A stretch of 8,647 nt of DNA. Origin: Puniceicoccales bacterium (lineage in GTDB: Bacteria; Verrucomicrobiota; Verrucomicrobiia; Opitutales; LL51). The first letter of the stretch is position 1. Each line of letters begins with the position of its first letter. Location: contig JAITJQ010000010.1 of assembly GCA_031278845.1 (NCBI GenBank), positions 1 through 8,647 of the forward strand. Direction: 5' to 3'. This document shows positions 1-6,788 of the stretch, in pieces. The notes beneath the pieces are model-generated. The model did no database searches, was not told where the DNA came from, and saw only the letters and a list, made by a program, of their open reading frames with translations. The position numbers were made by a program, and so were the translations under genes.

Positions 1-3000
1 GATTGTTGTGGTGATTGATGGATCAAACTATTTGCTATTTCTTGATATACATTCCCTGTCCCTCTTGGTCCTGCTGGGCTGTCTAATGACACGTTTACCG
101 CTTCTTCCGTTGCCGGCGCGTTTGACGCGGCCGCGGGTTCCGGCGCGACTGGCTGCGCGACTGCATCCGTTGCCGGCGCGTTTGTATCGACTGCATCCGC
201 AGGCTGCGCGGCTGGCGGCTCGGCTGGCGGCTGCGCGACTGCTTCCGCAGGCGGAGCTTCTTCCGCTGCCGGAGCTTCCGCTTCCGGCGCGGCTTCTATT
301 TGATGAACTGCTTTTGCCAGTCTTTCGTCTGTCATCATTGCATCGATTTGACCGCTTAAATCAGTTGATTCAACTGCTGGCCCAGCTGTTGGCCTTGGCG
401 GCTCAGTTACAGAATCGGTCAATGGGTCTTTATGCGCTTCTTTTATCAATTTTGCTTTCACTAATAATTGCGCTACATTTTTCATTGTATTGCCATCTTG
501 ATTGGCTGCTGCGGTACGATATTGTTCGAGTTTTCTTATAAAATTTATAAATATTTCCAAATCATGAGTATGCGTGCCCAATGATTCTTGGCTTATGTAC
601 TTCATTGACCCTCCGATTTCATTATGACGCATCTTTTGATTGCGATATATTTGTATTTCACTAAAAACTGACATAAGCAATCCTTTGATTTGTGTTATTT
701 CTGCCAGTTTTTGTTGCAGTTTTGGGTATTCTGGATCCTCTGTGTTATTGCCTAATTTTTTCAAATCGCTTTGTATTTTTTCAATGTCTTCATTGAGTGC
801 ATTTGCCCCTTGTTTTTGGTATTCATTAAGGCACGTCTCACATGCGTAGAAAATAGCACCATCTAATACCTTCAATTGTTCCGCAAATCTTTGCGTCATT
901 GTTTCGAGGTCATATCTATTTTTCGGATTTATGTTATTATCATCAATTAGCAATTCTTCCATTTTTATTGCGGCTATTTTGACATCCGATAGGGCATCAT
1001 AGATTGCTTTTTTAGCCGATTCATCCTTAACAAAATCTAATAATCCATTCATCATGGGCTTCATCTTGCCAAGTTTAAGTCCCAAATGCTTATTTATCAT
1101 TGATAAGCGCTGGTTTTTAGCTCTTTCGGAAATGGGTACACTTTTAAGGAAAGCATTCAATTGTTGTTCTAATTTCTGTTTATTGTCTGGATTGTTTTCC
1201 TTAGCAATTGCTGCTTTCTTTTCCCGGTAGAGTTTTACAAACCTTGCATCCAATTCTTGGGGAAGTTGATCTAGTTGTGTCTGTTTAGCGTGTATCTCTT
1301 TCTTTTTATCCTCTAGGGCCTTTTGTTGATCATCTAAATTCTTTTTTTGAGTTGTTTGTGATCCTTGAATAGATTTCCTTTTTTTAAATAAGTCCGCTTG
1401 CTCTCTTGTTTTTTCGTTTAGTTGAGTTTGCAACTTTTGGGTTGATTGCTTTAATCCGTTTAATTTTTCTTTTTTTTCTTGTATTTCTTGTTCTAGTTCT
1501 TCTTTTTTTTGTTGTTGATCTAAGGTGTATGTTTTACGAAGCGTTCCTTGCCCCAAACTGTTGATTTGTTGCTGAAGATTAGAAATTTCAGTTTCAACTG
1601 CTTGTGTATCATTCTTTGATGCTTGAATTTTTTCTTCTAATTCCTTGATGTTTGTTCCTAATCCTGCGATTGCTGTATCCTGATCTTGTAAATTCTGCGA
1701 TGATTTTTGGTATTCCTGTTCTAATTCTCCTATTTTTCTTTTTAATGTTTCAGCTTCCTGTTCTAATGTTTTAATTTCTTTATTTAAAGGTTCTATTTCT
1801 TTATTTAACTGGACAATTTCATCATCTTCAGATTCGTTAAAAATTTTGCCCAAAAAATTCCGCCTGTCTTTAAGAGTAACATTGGATTCATTGAATTGAA
1901 GTTCATAGTTATCGGTCAGATCTGTCTGTACCTCCGGAGATTTAACTGCTCCATATTGAGTGTCGAGTTTCGATAAATTATCAGCGGATTTTTTTAAACG
2001 ATCATTTGCAGTAGCAGTCATTGCAACCATCACATCTGATATCCCATGTAATTGCTCTTGCAGCGCTTTGTTAATGGGGGGCTTCAATATTTCGACAAGC
2101 GCTGTCCGACTATTCTGTTCAGCTGTTTGCAATGGTGTTTTTTCAGCTCGATTTTGAGTCATCAGAATTTCCAGCAATTCCTTTGGATTATCTTTAAAAA
2201 TTGCAATTACGGCTTCAAAAACTTCACTTTTCCCATTCTTTGCAGCGTCAGTCAATAGTGTTTCACCGGACCCGTGTAGCTGTGTCAAAACTTTTTTCAA
2301 CGCTTCTTTGGGATCTTTAAATTTTGCATTATCATTACCAAAGATGTCGACTATGGCTTTGAATATTTCAACGTTACCTAGGCTTGCGACAATGGAAAGT
2401 GGCGTCAATTCGTCTTTGTTTGGCTGTGTCAAAGCTTCTTTCAAAATAGTCTTAATTGCTTCAGAGTCACCGATCATAGCCTGGAATAGTTTAAGATTTC
2501 CTTGTTCTGCTGCCATGGTCAACGGTGTCTGCCCTGCTGAATTTTTTTCCGTCAGAACTTTTTTCAAATCTTCCGGGGAAAGCCCAGCAAGAATCCCTTT
2601 TATTGGCTCTTCAGTTGTATCTTTCTTCTTGAGTAACTCAAACAATTTATTAGCCTCCGCTTTAACATTATCGTCGGCTAACAGTTTTGGTCCCGCTATA
2701 GTGATGGTTGACGGAGCATCCGCAGGCGGAGCTGGCTGTTGTGCCTTATTTCCAGTTTCTTTTAAATGTTGAATGAGCTTATTTCGAGTATCAACATTAC
2801 CATTTGCAGCTTTTTGAAGCTCTCCAGGATCAAGCTTCATAAATGCAGTGTATATAAGGGCACGTGTCTTGGCATCTCCACTATCCAGAAGTGATTTAAT
2901 TTCTGTATTGTTGCCACATGCTGTTAGTATTGCACTATTCAGTTTTTCAGCGTTCCCAAGAGTCTTTGGCTCAACATCGGATCTTTCGCCTATCTTTACT

Positions 3001-3152
3001 TTGATCGTATTGTCGGTGGCCGTTATTTCGGCATTTTTTAGGAGCCCCATCAGCGCTCCAATATCTTTTGTATCCTTTACCCCTTCGATGCCCAAATCTG
3101 AAGCAAAATCTTTGAGGCTATCAAAATAATCATTTCCACCTATAGTGTTCAT
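1..3152 (-). CDS. Large ankyrin-repeat / coiled-coil protein, C-terminus beyond window
   Basis: An uninterrupted minus-strand frame of 1050 codons starts at ATG 3150-3152 and leaves the window at base 1, so the C-terminus is missing. An AAGGA Shine-Dalgarno (3160-3164) sits 7 nt before the start. Residues about 1-195 are not recognised. Residues about 200-360 hold four divergent ankyrin-like repeats, seen as GQTPLTMAAEQGNLKLFQAM, ELTPLSIVASLGNVEIFKAI, GETLLTDAAKNGKSEVFEAV and EKTPLQTAEQ. Residues about 440-640 are a Glu/Lys/Gln/Leu-rich heptad region, almost certainly a coiled coil. A mostly helical stretch follows (about 640-940), then a Pro/Ala/Glu-rich low-complexity segment (about 950-1020). 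No signal peptide or membrane segment is visible. Ankyrin and coiled-coil modules mediate protein-protein contacts, and in intracellular bacteria such proteins are often secreted effectors. The effector role here is inference. Confidence 0.9.
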   Translation of the reverse strand, partial: MNTIGGNDYFDSLKDFASDLGIEGVKDTKDIGALMGLLKNAEITATDNTIKVKIGERSDVEPKTLGNAEKLNSAILTACGNNTEIKSLLDSGDAKTRALIYTAFMKLDPGELQKAANGNVDTRNKLIQHLKETGNKAQQPAPPADAPSTITIAGPKLLADDNVKAEANKLFELLKKKDTTEEPIKGILAGLSPEDLKKVLTEKNSAGQTPLTMAAEQGNLKLFQAMIGDSEAIKTILKEALTQPNKDELTPLSIVASLGNVEIFKAIVDIFGNDNAKFKDPKEALKKVLTQLHGSGETLLTDAAKNGKSEVFEAVIAIFKDNPKELLEILMTQNRAEKTPLQTAEQNSRTALVEILKPPINKALQEQLHGISDVMVAMTATANDRLKKSADNLSKLDTQYGAVKSPEVQTDLTDNYELQFNESNVTLKDRRNFLGKIFNESEDDEIVQLNKEIEPLNKEIKTLEQEAETLKRKIGELEQEYQKSSQNLQDQDTAIAGLGTNIKELEEKIQASKNDTQAVETEISNLQQQINSLGQGTLRKTYTLDQQQKKEELEQEIQEKKEKLNGLKQSTQKLQTQLNEKTREQADLFKKRKSIQGSQTTQKKNLDDQQKALEDKKKEIHAKQTQLDQLPQELDARFVKLYREKKAAIAKENNPDNKQKLEQQLNAFLKSVPISERAKNQRLSMINKHLGLKLGKMKPMMNGLLDFVKDESAKKAIYDALSDVKIAAIKMEELLIDDNNINPKNRYDLETMTQRFAEQLKVLDGAIFYACETCLNEYQKQGANALNEDIEKIQSDLKKLGNNTEDPEYPKLQQKLAEITQIKGLLMSVFSEIQIYRNQKMRHNEIGGSMKYISQESLGTHTHDLEIFINFIRKLEQYRTAAANQDGNTMKNVAQLLVKAKLIKEAHKDPLTDSVTEPPRPTAGPAVESTDLSGQIDAMMTDERLAKAVHQIEAAPEAEAPAAEEAPPAEAVAQPPAEPPAAQPADAVDTNAPATDAVAQPVAPEPAAASNAPATEEAVNVSLDSPAGPRGTGNVYQEIANSLIHQSPQQ
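95..300 (-). repeat. GC-rich imperfect repeats coding a Pro/Ala/Glu segment
   Basis: Inside the large ORF, roughly 200 bases are far richer in G+C than their surroundings and encode degenerate repeats such as NAPATDAVAQP and NAPATEEAV, with runs of EAPPAE and QPPAEPPA. The DNA word AACGCGCCGGCAACGGA occurs twice in phase. The reading frame stays open throughout. It is probably a flexible linker that expands and contracts by slippage or unequal recombination. Confidence 0.7.
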
Positions 3153-3202
3153 AAAACCATCCTTATTAGGTTATAATAATTTTACGAAAAATCTCAAATA
3201 AA

Positions 3203-3231
3203 ATTTAATAAGTTTTTCATATAACTGCCAA
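3203..3231 (-). promoter_or_regulatory. Possible promoter of the ankyrin/coiled-coil gene
   Basis: On the minus strand, TTGGCA (3226-3231, one mismatch to the -35 consensus) is followed after 17 nt by TTAAAT (3203-3208, four of six matches to the -10 consensus). It would give a leader of about 45 nt. A second pairing, TTGAGA (3192-3197) with TATAAC (3170-3175, 16-nt spacer), looks good by sequence but would start transcription inside the Shine-Dalgarno, so it is less likely. Confidence 0.35.
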
Positions 3232-3369
3232 TTGATAAAATAAAGCCACTGTAAATGGAATTTTTTCATACAAGGAAAAGGGCAGCTGAATTTTCACGGC
3301 CACTATTATTGAATTTAGATTTTCCTTGTTGGCCTAGGGGAGGTTGGTATTATTTTTCCGAAGCTATAG

Positions 3370-3546
3370 GTTATAGTTGGTTACGCTGACGGCTACTTGG
3401 TTTCGGTTACCGAGGTATTGACAGCTAAAGATATGGAGGTTTCCAATAATGCAGCAGCAAGGCTACAGAAAGCCGTAACATCTCTGAGCGAATGCAGCCC
3501 TCGTCGCGAAGCGACGAGGGCGGGCCTTTGGCCCCTTGCGGATTGA
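3370..3546 (+). pseudogene. Possible gene remnant running into a hairpin repeat
   Basis: A frame open from a TAG at 3367-3369 to a TGA at 3544-3546 reads VGYADGYLVSVTEVLTAKDM, then EVSNNAAARLQKAVTSLSEC, before entering the hairpin array, which supplies the stop. The only ATG (3433-3435) is internal and has no good Shine-Dalgarno. The composition looks protein-like, but the piece is too short to name. It may be a 3' gene remnant joined to the repeat, or chance. In the rest of 3232-3496 I see no gene, only AT-rich unassigned DNA. Confidence 0.2.
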
Positions 3547-3637
3547 TCCAGTGGCGAAGCCACTGGATCAATCCGCAATTCAGGTCCAGGAGGCGGTGCC
3601 TCCTGGCAGGGGGTCAAGGGGGAAGGATTCCCCCTTG
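3497..3637 (+). repeat. Composite array of GC-rich hairpins (copy 1)
   Basis: Five perfect hairpins sit head to tail, each with a 3-nt loop. H1 is 3497-3521 (11-bp stem, loop GAA). A small one is 3522-3534 (GGGCC, loop TTT). H2 is 3536-3578 (20-bp stem, loop GAA). H3 is 3586-3606 (9-bp stem, loop GGT). H4 is 3615-3637 (10-bp stem, loop GGA). Nothing resembling a transposase is nearby and no T-run follows, so this is neither an insertion sequence nor an ordinary terminator. The same order recurs, inverted, at 8460-8599, which shows that this is a dispersed repeat family. Confidence 0.85.
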
Positions 3638-3662
3638 CCAATCAAAAATACCATCAAGGGTC

Positions 3663-3693
3663 TTGACAAGGAATTAATAATATTTTGGATGAT
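3663..3693 (+). promoter_or_regulatory. Possible tRNA promoter
   Basis: A perfect -35 hexamer TTGACA (3663-3668) lies upstream of the CAU tRNA. The -10 is weaker: GATGAT (3688-3693) lies 19 nt away and would start transcription next to the mature 5' end at 3701. The -10 assignment is uncertain. Confidence 0.4.
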
Positions 3694-3700
3694 CACTAGT

Positions 3701-3775
<75 letters not shown>

Positions 3776-3854
3776 ATTTGAAAATTTTCGGGACTTCTTG
3801 GCTTCGGTTTAGGAAGATCCGGAAGTTGTAGGAAATTTTTGGGGTTGTTTTGGT

Positions 3855-3935
3855 GGCAAAAGCCCAAGGCGCGTAGCGCCTTGGGCGTACGGGATTCCAT
3901 CCCGTACACTGCGCGCTTTGCGCGCGGCTTTTGCC
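3855..3935 (+). repeat. Three-hairpin cluster with an enclosing outer stem
   Basis: Three perfect triloop hairpins lie in a row: 3862-3886 (11-bp stem, loop GTA), 3887-3907 (9-bp stem, loop TCC) and 3911-3925 (GCGCGC stem, loop TTT). They are enclosed by a 10-bp pairing of GGCAAAAGCC (3855-3864) with GGCTTTTGCC (3926-3935). The outer stem shares three bases with the first hairpin, so the two compete at the junction. The cluster lies between two plus-strand tRNA genes, 23 nt before the second. It may be a member of the same palindrome family with different stem sequences. Confidence 0.8.
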
Positions 3936-3958
3936 CCTAAACTCAATCCAGTGAGATT

Positions 3959-4042
3959 GCTCAGGTGGTGGAATGGTAGACACGCATGTTTGAGGTGCAT
4001 GTGCCGCAAGGTGTAGGGGTTCGAATCCCCTCTTGAGCACCA
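3959..4042 (+). tRNA. tRNA-Leu (GAG)
   Basis: This 84-nt class II tRNA has an encoded CCA. The acceptor stem GCTCAGG pairs with CTTGAGC (one G-U pair). The anticodon stem is CATGT/GCATG, with loop TTGAGGT (3990-3996) and anticodon GAG (3992-3994), which reads CUC and CUU. A long variable arm containing GTGCCGCAAGGTGT follows, then the T-arm AGGGG-TTCGAAT-CCCCT. The long variable arm and the GAG anticodon fix leucine identity. It may be transcribed together with the CAU tRNA upstream, because no clear promoter is visible between them. Confidence 0.95.
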
Positions 4043-4068
4043 CAAAATTACGCGACCGATGGAGTTTT

Positions 4069-5097
4069 CTACTCTTTGGATCGTTTTTTATATCTTGACG
4101 AAAATTCCTTAAGTTTTGACGAAATTTGTGAGAATTTTCCGACGGTCAACGTAATAATTAAAAAGAATAATCCAAGAATGGCGAAGAAAATGGATTTATG
4201 GTACGAATTCCAGAAATGTTCGAAATATTTCGTTAGGAGGTTAATGTAAAAAAAGATACCCCCAAGCCATTGGGCAAAGACGATATCATATTTTATCCCG
4301 AGGTAAAGCGACAAAAGGGCAACACCACCAAACACAATACCAAAGAACAATAGGTCTGAATTGCTATTGGAATCATGTGTTCCGCAAATTGATAGGGACC
4401 AAAGCGCCATGAACAGATAGAAAAGGCCAAAGAAAAGGGTAGACTTTGCAAAAATTTGAGTCTGTTTATGAAAATTAAAGATGGAAAACAAAAAAATGAG
4501 TAGGAGTCCCAAGAGTACAAAATTACAGGGTTTAGATATTCCAAAAATGTAATCGCCATTGGAATAAGTCCACCTCAACCCAAACCCTACGCCCAAAAGC
4601 AAGAGCGCCAATGACCACAATGTTTGCGATCGGCCCATGTAGCCCACACCGCCATAAATCGCAGCAGCAAGAAATACTAAGTGGGAATATCGTTCCGCCT
4701 TTAAATCGATGACTTGGGCGAAGAGATAGAGGCCAAAAGCCGTAAGTATCGCTCCCAGCAAGAGGAAAAATTTTCCAATGAGCGGATGTTTAGTGATAAA
4801 TTTTATCCGTAGGAAATTTAAACCGACGACGTAGAATACTAAGGAAAAGAAATTCGACAAATAGCAACGCGCTCGTATATCGAATCTGGTGAGGTATTCA
4901 ATAATATCCGGTATGACCTCATGGAACGTGATGACAAGGGAACAAACGGCGAAGACAAGACTCCATAGGGATAATTTTTTCCAGCGGGATTGTTTAATCG
5001 GTGGATTGGGACTTTTAGGCTGTTGCTCCAGTAAATCTGAGGGATCTTTTTCCTCCCCAAAAGCGTCTTCTAAGACCTCCTCTTCTTTATTTTCCAT
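4069..5097 (-). CDS. Polytopic membrane protein, DUF2157-like
   Basis: This 342-aa protein has an acidic, proline-containing cytoplasmic N-terminus (about 1-40), about ten predicted membrane helices (roughly 42-60, 80-97, 109-131, 139-155, 159-175, 191-208, 220-238, 249-268, 274-289, 301-320) and a Lys/Arg/Ser-rich tail. From memory of the family, two places resemble DUF2157 proteins: the LFAQVIDL stretch near residue 128, and INLLTKYFEHFW followed by KSIFFAILGLFFL near 285-312. DUF2157 proteins have no settled function. The start is ATG at 5095-5097, with no Shine-Dalgarno. The first residues (MENKEEEVLEDAF) align with the start of the interrupted gene upstream (MGKHEIEILRRAI). The gene lies 37 nt after the preceding membrane gene, probably in one operon, and ends with TAG 26 nt from the convergent tRNA-Leu. 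I saw no terminator. Confidence 0.85.
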   Translation of the reverse strand: MENKEEEVLEDAFGEEKDPSDLLEQQPKSPNPPIKQSRWKKLSLWSLVFAVCSLVITFHEVIPDIIEYLTRFDIRARCYLSNFFSLVFYVVGLNFLRIKFITKHPLIGKFFLLLGAILTAFGLYLFAQVIDLKAERYSHLVFLAAAIYGGVGYMGRSQTLWSLALLLLGVGFGLRWTYSNGDYIFGISKPCNFVLLGLLLIFLFSIFNFHKQTQIFAKSTLFFGLFYLFMALWSLSICGTHDSNSNSDLLFFGIVFGGVALLSLYLGIKYDIVFAQWLGGIFFYINLLTKYFEHFWNSYHKSIFFAILGLFFLIITLTVGKFSQISSKLKEFSSRYKKRSKE

Positions 5098-5134
5098 ATA
5101 TTTAAATTGTAAAAATCAAATAAAGAATGCAATC

Positions 5135-5488
5135 CTAATTGTCATTTTTTTCAGCGGTATCGCCAGATATAAAGCTAAATGCGAGTAAACCGGACCATAA
5201 AAATTGAATGATTAGGAGAAGATTATCCCATTTCCATTTCCGGTATCTCGCTAAAATGAAGATAAAACACGTGAATATCATAAATATTCCAAACCAGAAG
5301 GTTTGCTGTGCGGAAATTTTAAATTCATCGAAGGTTTTTAAAATTATTGACAAAAACATGAACACTACTCCGGAAAATATAATTGCCAGGCTGGTAAAAA
5401 CTGTAGATGTAGTTGAGTCTAGGGCTATGCCTTGGTTTGAGATCATTTGCAGACGGATTACAATCCATAAAAGCTGAAGAAGAGGCAT
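5135..5488 (-). CDS. Small three-helix membrane protein
   Basis: This 117-aa protein has three clear hydrophobic segments (about 29-50, 61-80 and 88-108), a short mildly hydrophobic N-terminus and a charged end (TAEKNDN). The start is ATG 5486-5488; an AAGGA lies about 13 nt upstream, rather far, and an in-frame TAG closes off any longer version. It is a paralog of the decayed copy at 6237-6782: FMFLSIILKTFDEFKI and TFWFGIFMIF match FVFLSIILRHSNNFKI and TLWCGIFYLLF. The helix pattern resembles the first membrane part of DUF2157 proteins, which normally follows the soluble domain that the neighbouring gene encodes. It is in the same phase as that gene, separated by TGA and TAG stops, so it may be one half of a split or decaying larger gene. 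The function is unknown. Confidence 0.65.
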   Translation of the reverse strand: MPLLQLLWIVIRLQMISNQGIALDSTTSTVFTSLAIIFSGVVFMFLSIILKTFDEFKISAQQTFWFGIFMIFTCFIFILARYRKWKWDNLLLIIQFLWSGLLAFSFISGDTAEKNDN

Positions 5489-5536
5489 GACGAATGACTA
5501 GTCCTTGGGAGATAGGACGCGGTAAATTATAGATTT

Positions 5537-5902
5537 TCAAATGGAAGCGATGATAGTGAGAAAATCACTCTCCGTAAATGCTTTTAGTTTTTTGTTCCAA
5601 GAGGATTCTCCGAGCGGGTATAAACTTCGCAATAGTTGCTGAAATAATTCCTCAGAAAACAGACCATCATTTTTCCATTCCCGAAGAGCCCTCCTAATAA
5701 TCTTCGTCTCATTTTCTTTCGCATGTCTGGATTTTATTGGTAAAAACGATAAATTCCATTTCGGTGATTCTTTCACCGAAAAAGAATCTGTGGACCGATT
5801 TAAACGCTTCAACAATTGCTAAAATAAATGCTCGGATAGAAAATCATAATCCCTCCACTCCTGAATGGCCCTCCTGAGAATCTCGATTTCATGTTTTCCC
5901 AT
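5537..5902 (-). pseudogene. DUF2157 N-terminal-domain-like gene with internal amber stop
   Basis: From ATG 5900-5902 the frame reads 121 codons to TGA 5537-5539, interrupted only by TAG at 5819-5821 (codon 28). The product has two copies of one motif 60 codons apart: EIEILRRAIQEW...FLSEHLF-stop-QLLKRL and ETKIIRRALREW...LFSEELFQQLLRSL. The TAG falls exactly where the second copy has CAG (5639-5641), which points to a C-to-T nonsense change. The pattern (Trp, a Gly-Leu turn, Ser-Glu-Glu, then Leu-Leu and Tyr) recalls the soluble N-terminal domain of DUF2157 membrane proteins. After the TAG there is no ATG, only a TTG (5813-5815), so reinitiation would be weak. No Shine-Dalgarno precedes the ATG. 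It is called a pseudogene; readthrough is possible but unsupported. Confidence 0.65.
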
Positions 5903-5986
5903 ATATTTATATTTAGGTCGTAAAAATTAAACAAAAAAATACAATACAAAGTTTTTACTTTCTTGATAAGTAGGAAGGTGCGTAAA

Positions 5987-6016
5987 ACTATAAATTACAT
6001 AAAAATATGCTGTCAA
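5987..6016 (-). promoter_or_regulatory. Promoter for the small-gene/membrane-protein operon
   Basis: On the minus strand a perfect TTGACA (6011-6016) is followed after 18 nt by TATAGT (5987-5992, five of six matches to the -10 consensus). It lies 11 nt past the end of tRNA-Pro(AGG) and would give a leader of about 75-80 nt before the ATG at 5902. It is the best promoter in the window and would drive the interrupted gene and both membrane-protein genes. Confidence 0.65.
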
Positions 6017-6027
6017 GAAACCGTTTT

Positions 6028-6104
6028 TGGTCGGAGTGACTGGATTCGAACCAGCGACCTCTACCTCCCTAAGATAGCGCTCTACCAGACTAAGCTACAC
6101 CCCG
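6028..6104 (-). tRNA. tRNA-Pro (AGG)
   Basis: This 77-nt cloverleaf has an encoded CCA. The acceptor stem CGGGGTG pairs with CACTCCG (C1-G72, typical of bacterial tRNA-Pro, and one G-U pair). The anticodon stem is CTATC/GGTAG, with loop TTAGGGA and anticodon AGG (complement of 6068-6070). The T-arm is GCTGG-TTCGAAT-CCAGT. Outside the anticodon arm it differs from the tRNA at 6789-6865 by one acceptor base. A34 in a proline tRNA is uncommon in bacteria, which usually use GGG, UGG and CGG. Confidence 0.93.
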
Positions 6105-6236
6105 CACGGATTCAAAACTTGAATATTTTCGTCGAAAGACAAGCATTTTTTAATTTCTGGCGAAAAAATTTGTGTAACGAAATTGGAAAAACAATTTTAA
6201 TGATTGCATCTCAACGATGAGTCGTCCACAAAAAAT

Positions 6237-6782
6237 CTAGATAACCGAGAGGATTAAAACCCCAAATAGGGTAATAGTGGTAAAGGAGTCTGCGATTTCA
6301 AAGCGAAAACCATTGAGGGTAAATGCAAGACAGTAAAGGACTAAGAAAAAATATAAAATTCTACTCTGGGAAGTTTTTTGGATTAAATTTTAAAAAATAT
6401 TAAAAATTAAAGGAGGGAAAGCACCGGTTACTGTAACATAGGGGAGGAAGGAAATGTAGGGGATTATTTCAAACCCACAACAATGATGGCCGAAATGGCC
6501 ATTAGAAATAAACGCAGGATATACGCAAGCAAAGAGTAAATAGAAAATCCCACACCAGAGAGTTTTTGTGGTAAAGATTTTAAAATTATTGGAGTGTCTC
6601 AAAATTATCGATAAAAAAACGAATATTGTACCTAAAGTACCGAATATTGCGTATATTTCTCCGAAAATAGTGTTTTTCCGTGGCAGGCATAGTAAAATAA
6701 AACAAGTCAAAAATTCTCGGTGCAAAATAAGCTTCTTGAAGCTGGAGAGGAAAATTTTTGGGGTTAAAAAAAATTGCGCAAC
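6237..6782 (-). pseudogene. Decayed paralog of the small three-helix membrane gene
   Basis: A minus-strand frame is open from just after TAG 6783-6785 to TAG 6237-6239, broken by one TAA at 6390-6392. It has no ATG start; the first plausible start is TTG at 6723-6725. The first part contains IFVFLSIILRHSNNFKI and KTLWCGIFYLLFACVY, paralogous to the intact gene at 5135-5488. The DNA also matches, for example plus-strand AAAATTATCGATAAAAAAAC against AAAATTATTGACAAAAACAT. After the TAA the same frame continues for 50 codons, with FFLVLYCLAFTLNGFRFEIA and FTTITLFGVLILSVI, two further membrane helices. The missing start, internal stop and position between two tRNA-Pro genes indicate a decaying duplicate. 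A short product from the TTG start cannot be excluded. Confidence 0.6.
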
Positions 6783-6788
6783 CTACTC

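Noticed and set aside
8..541. Plus-strand ORF of 177 codons rich in Leu/Pro/Ala/Arg
   Set aside because: It is the antisense of the GC-rich Pro/Ala/Glu-coding repeats in the long minus-strand ORF, which has clear domain structure and a good start site.
1960..3129. Several plus-strand ORFs (1960-2157, 2052-2258, 2308-2772, 2848-3129)
   Set aside because: All lie opposite the ankyrin part of the large minus-strand gene; their Ser/Phe/Leu-rich products are typical antisense translations.
3497..3637. CRISPR array or insertion sequence
   Set aside because: The units are different hairpins, not one repeat with unique spacers, and no cas or transposase gene is present.
5963..6220. Plus-strand ORF containing SDWIRTSDL
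   Set aside because: The motif is the reverse complement of the tRNA-Pro T-arm and variable loop; the rest is antisense of intergenic DNA.
5537..6782. Genome-wide stop-codon reassignment to explain in-frame TAG and TAA
   Set aside because: The two intact membrane genes end properly in TAG and the 370-aa gene in TAA, and the 1050-codon ORF has no internal stops. Local decay explains the two cases better.
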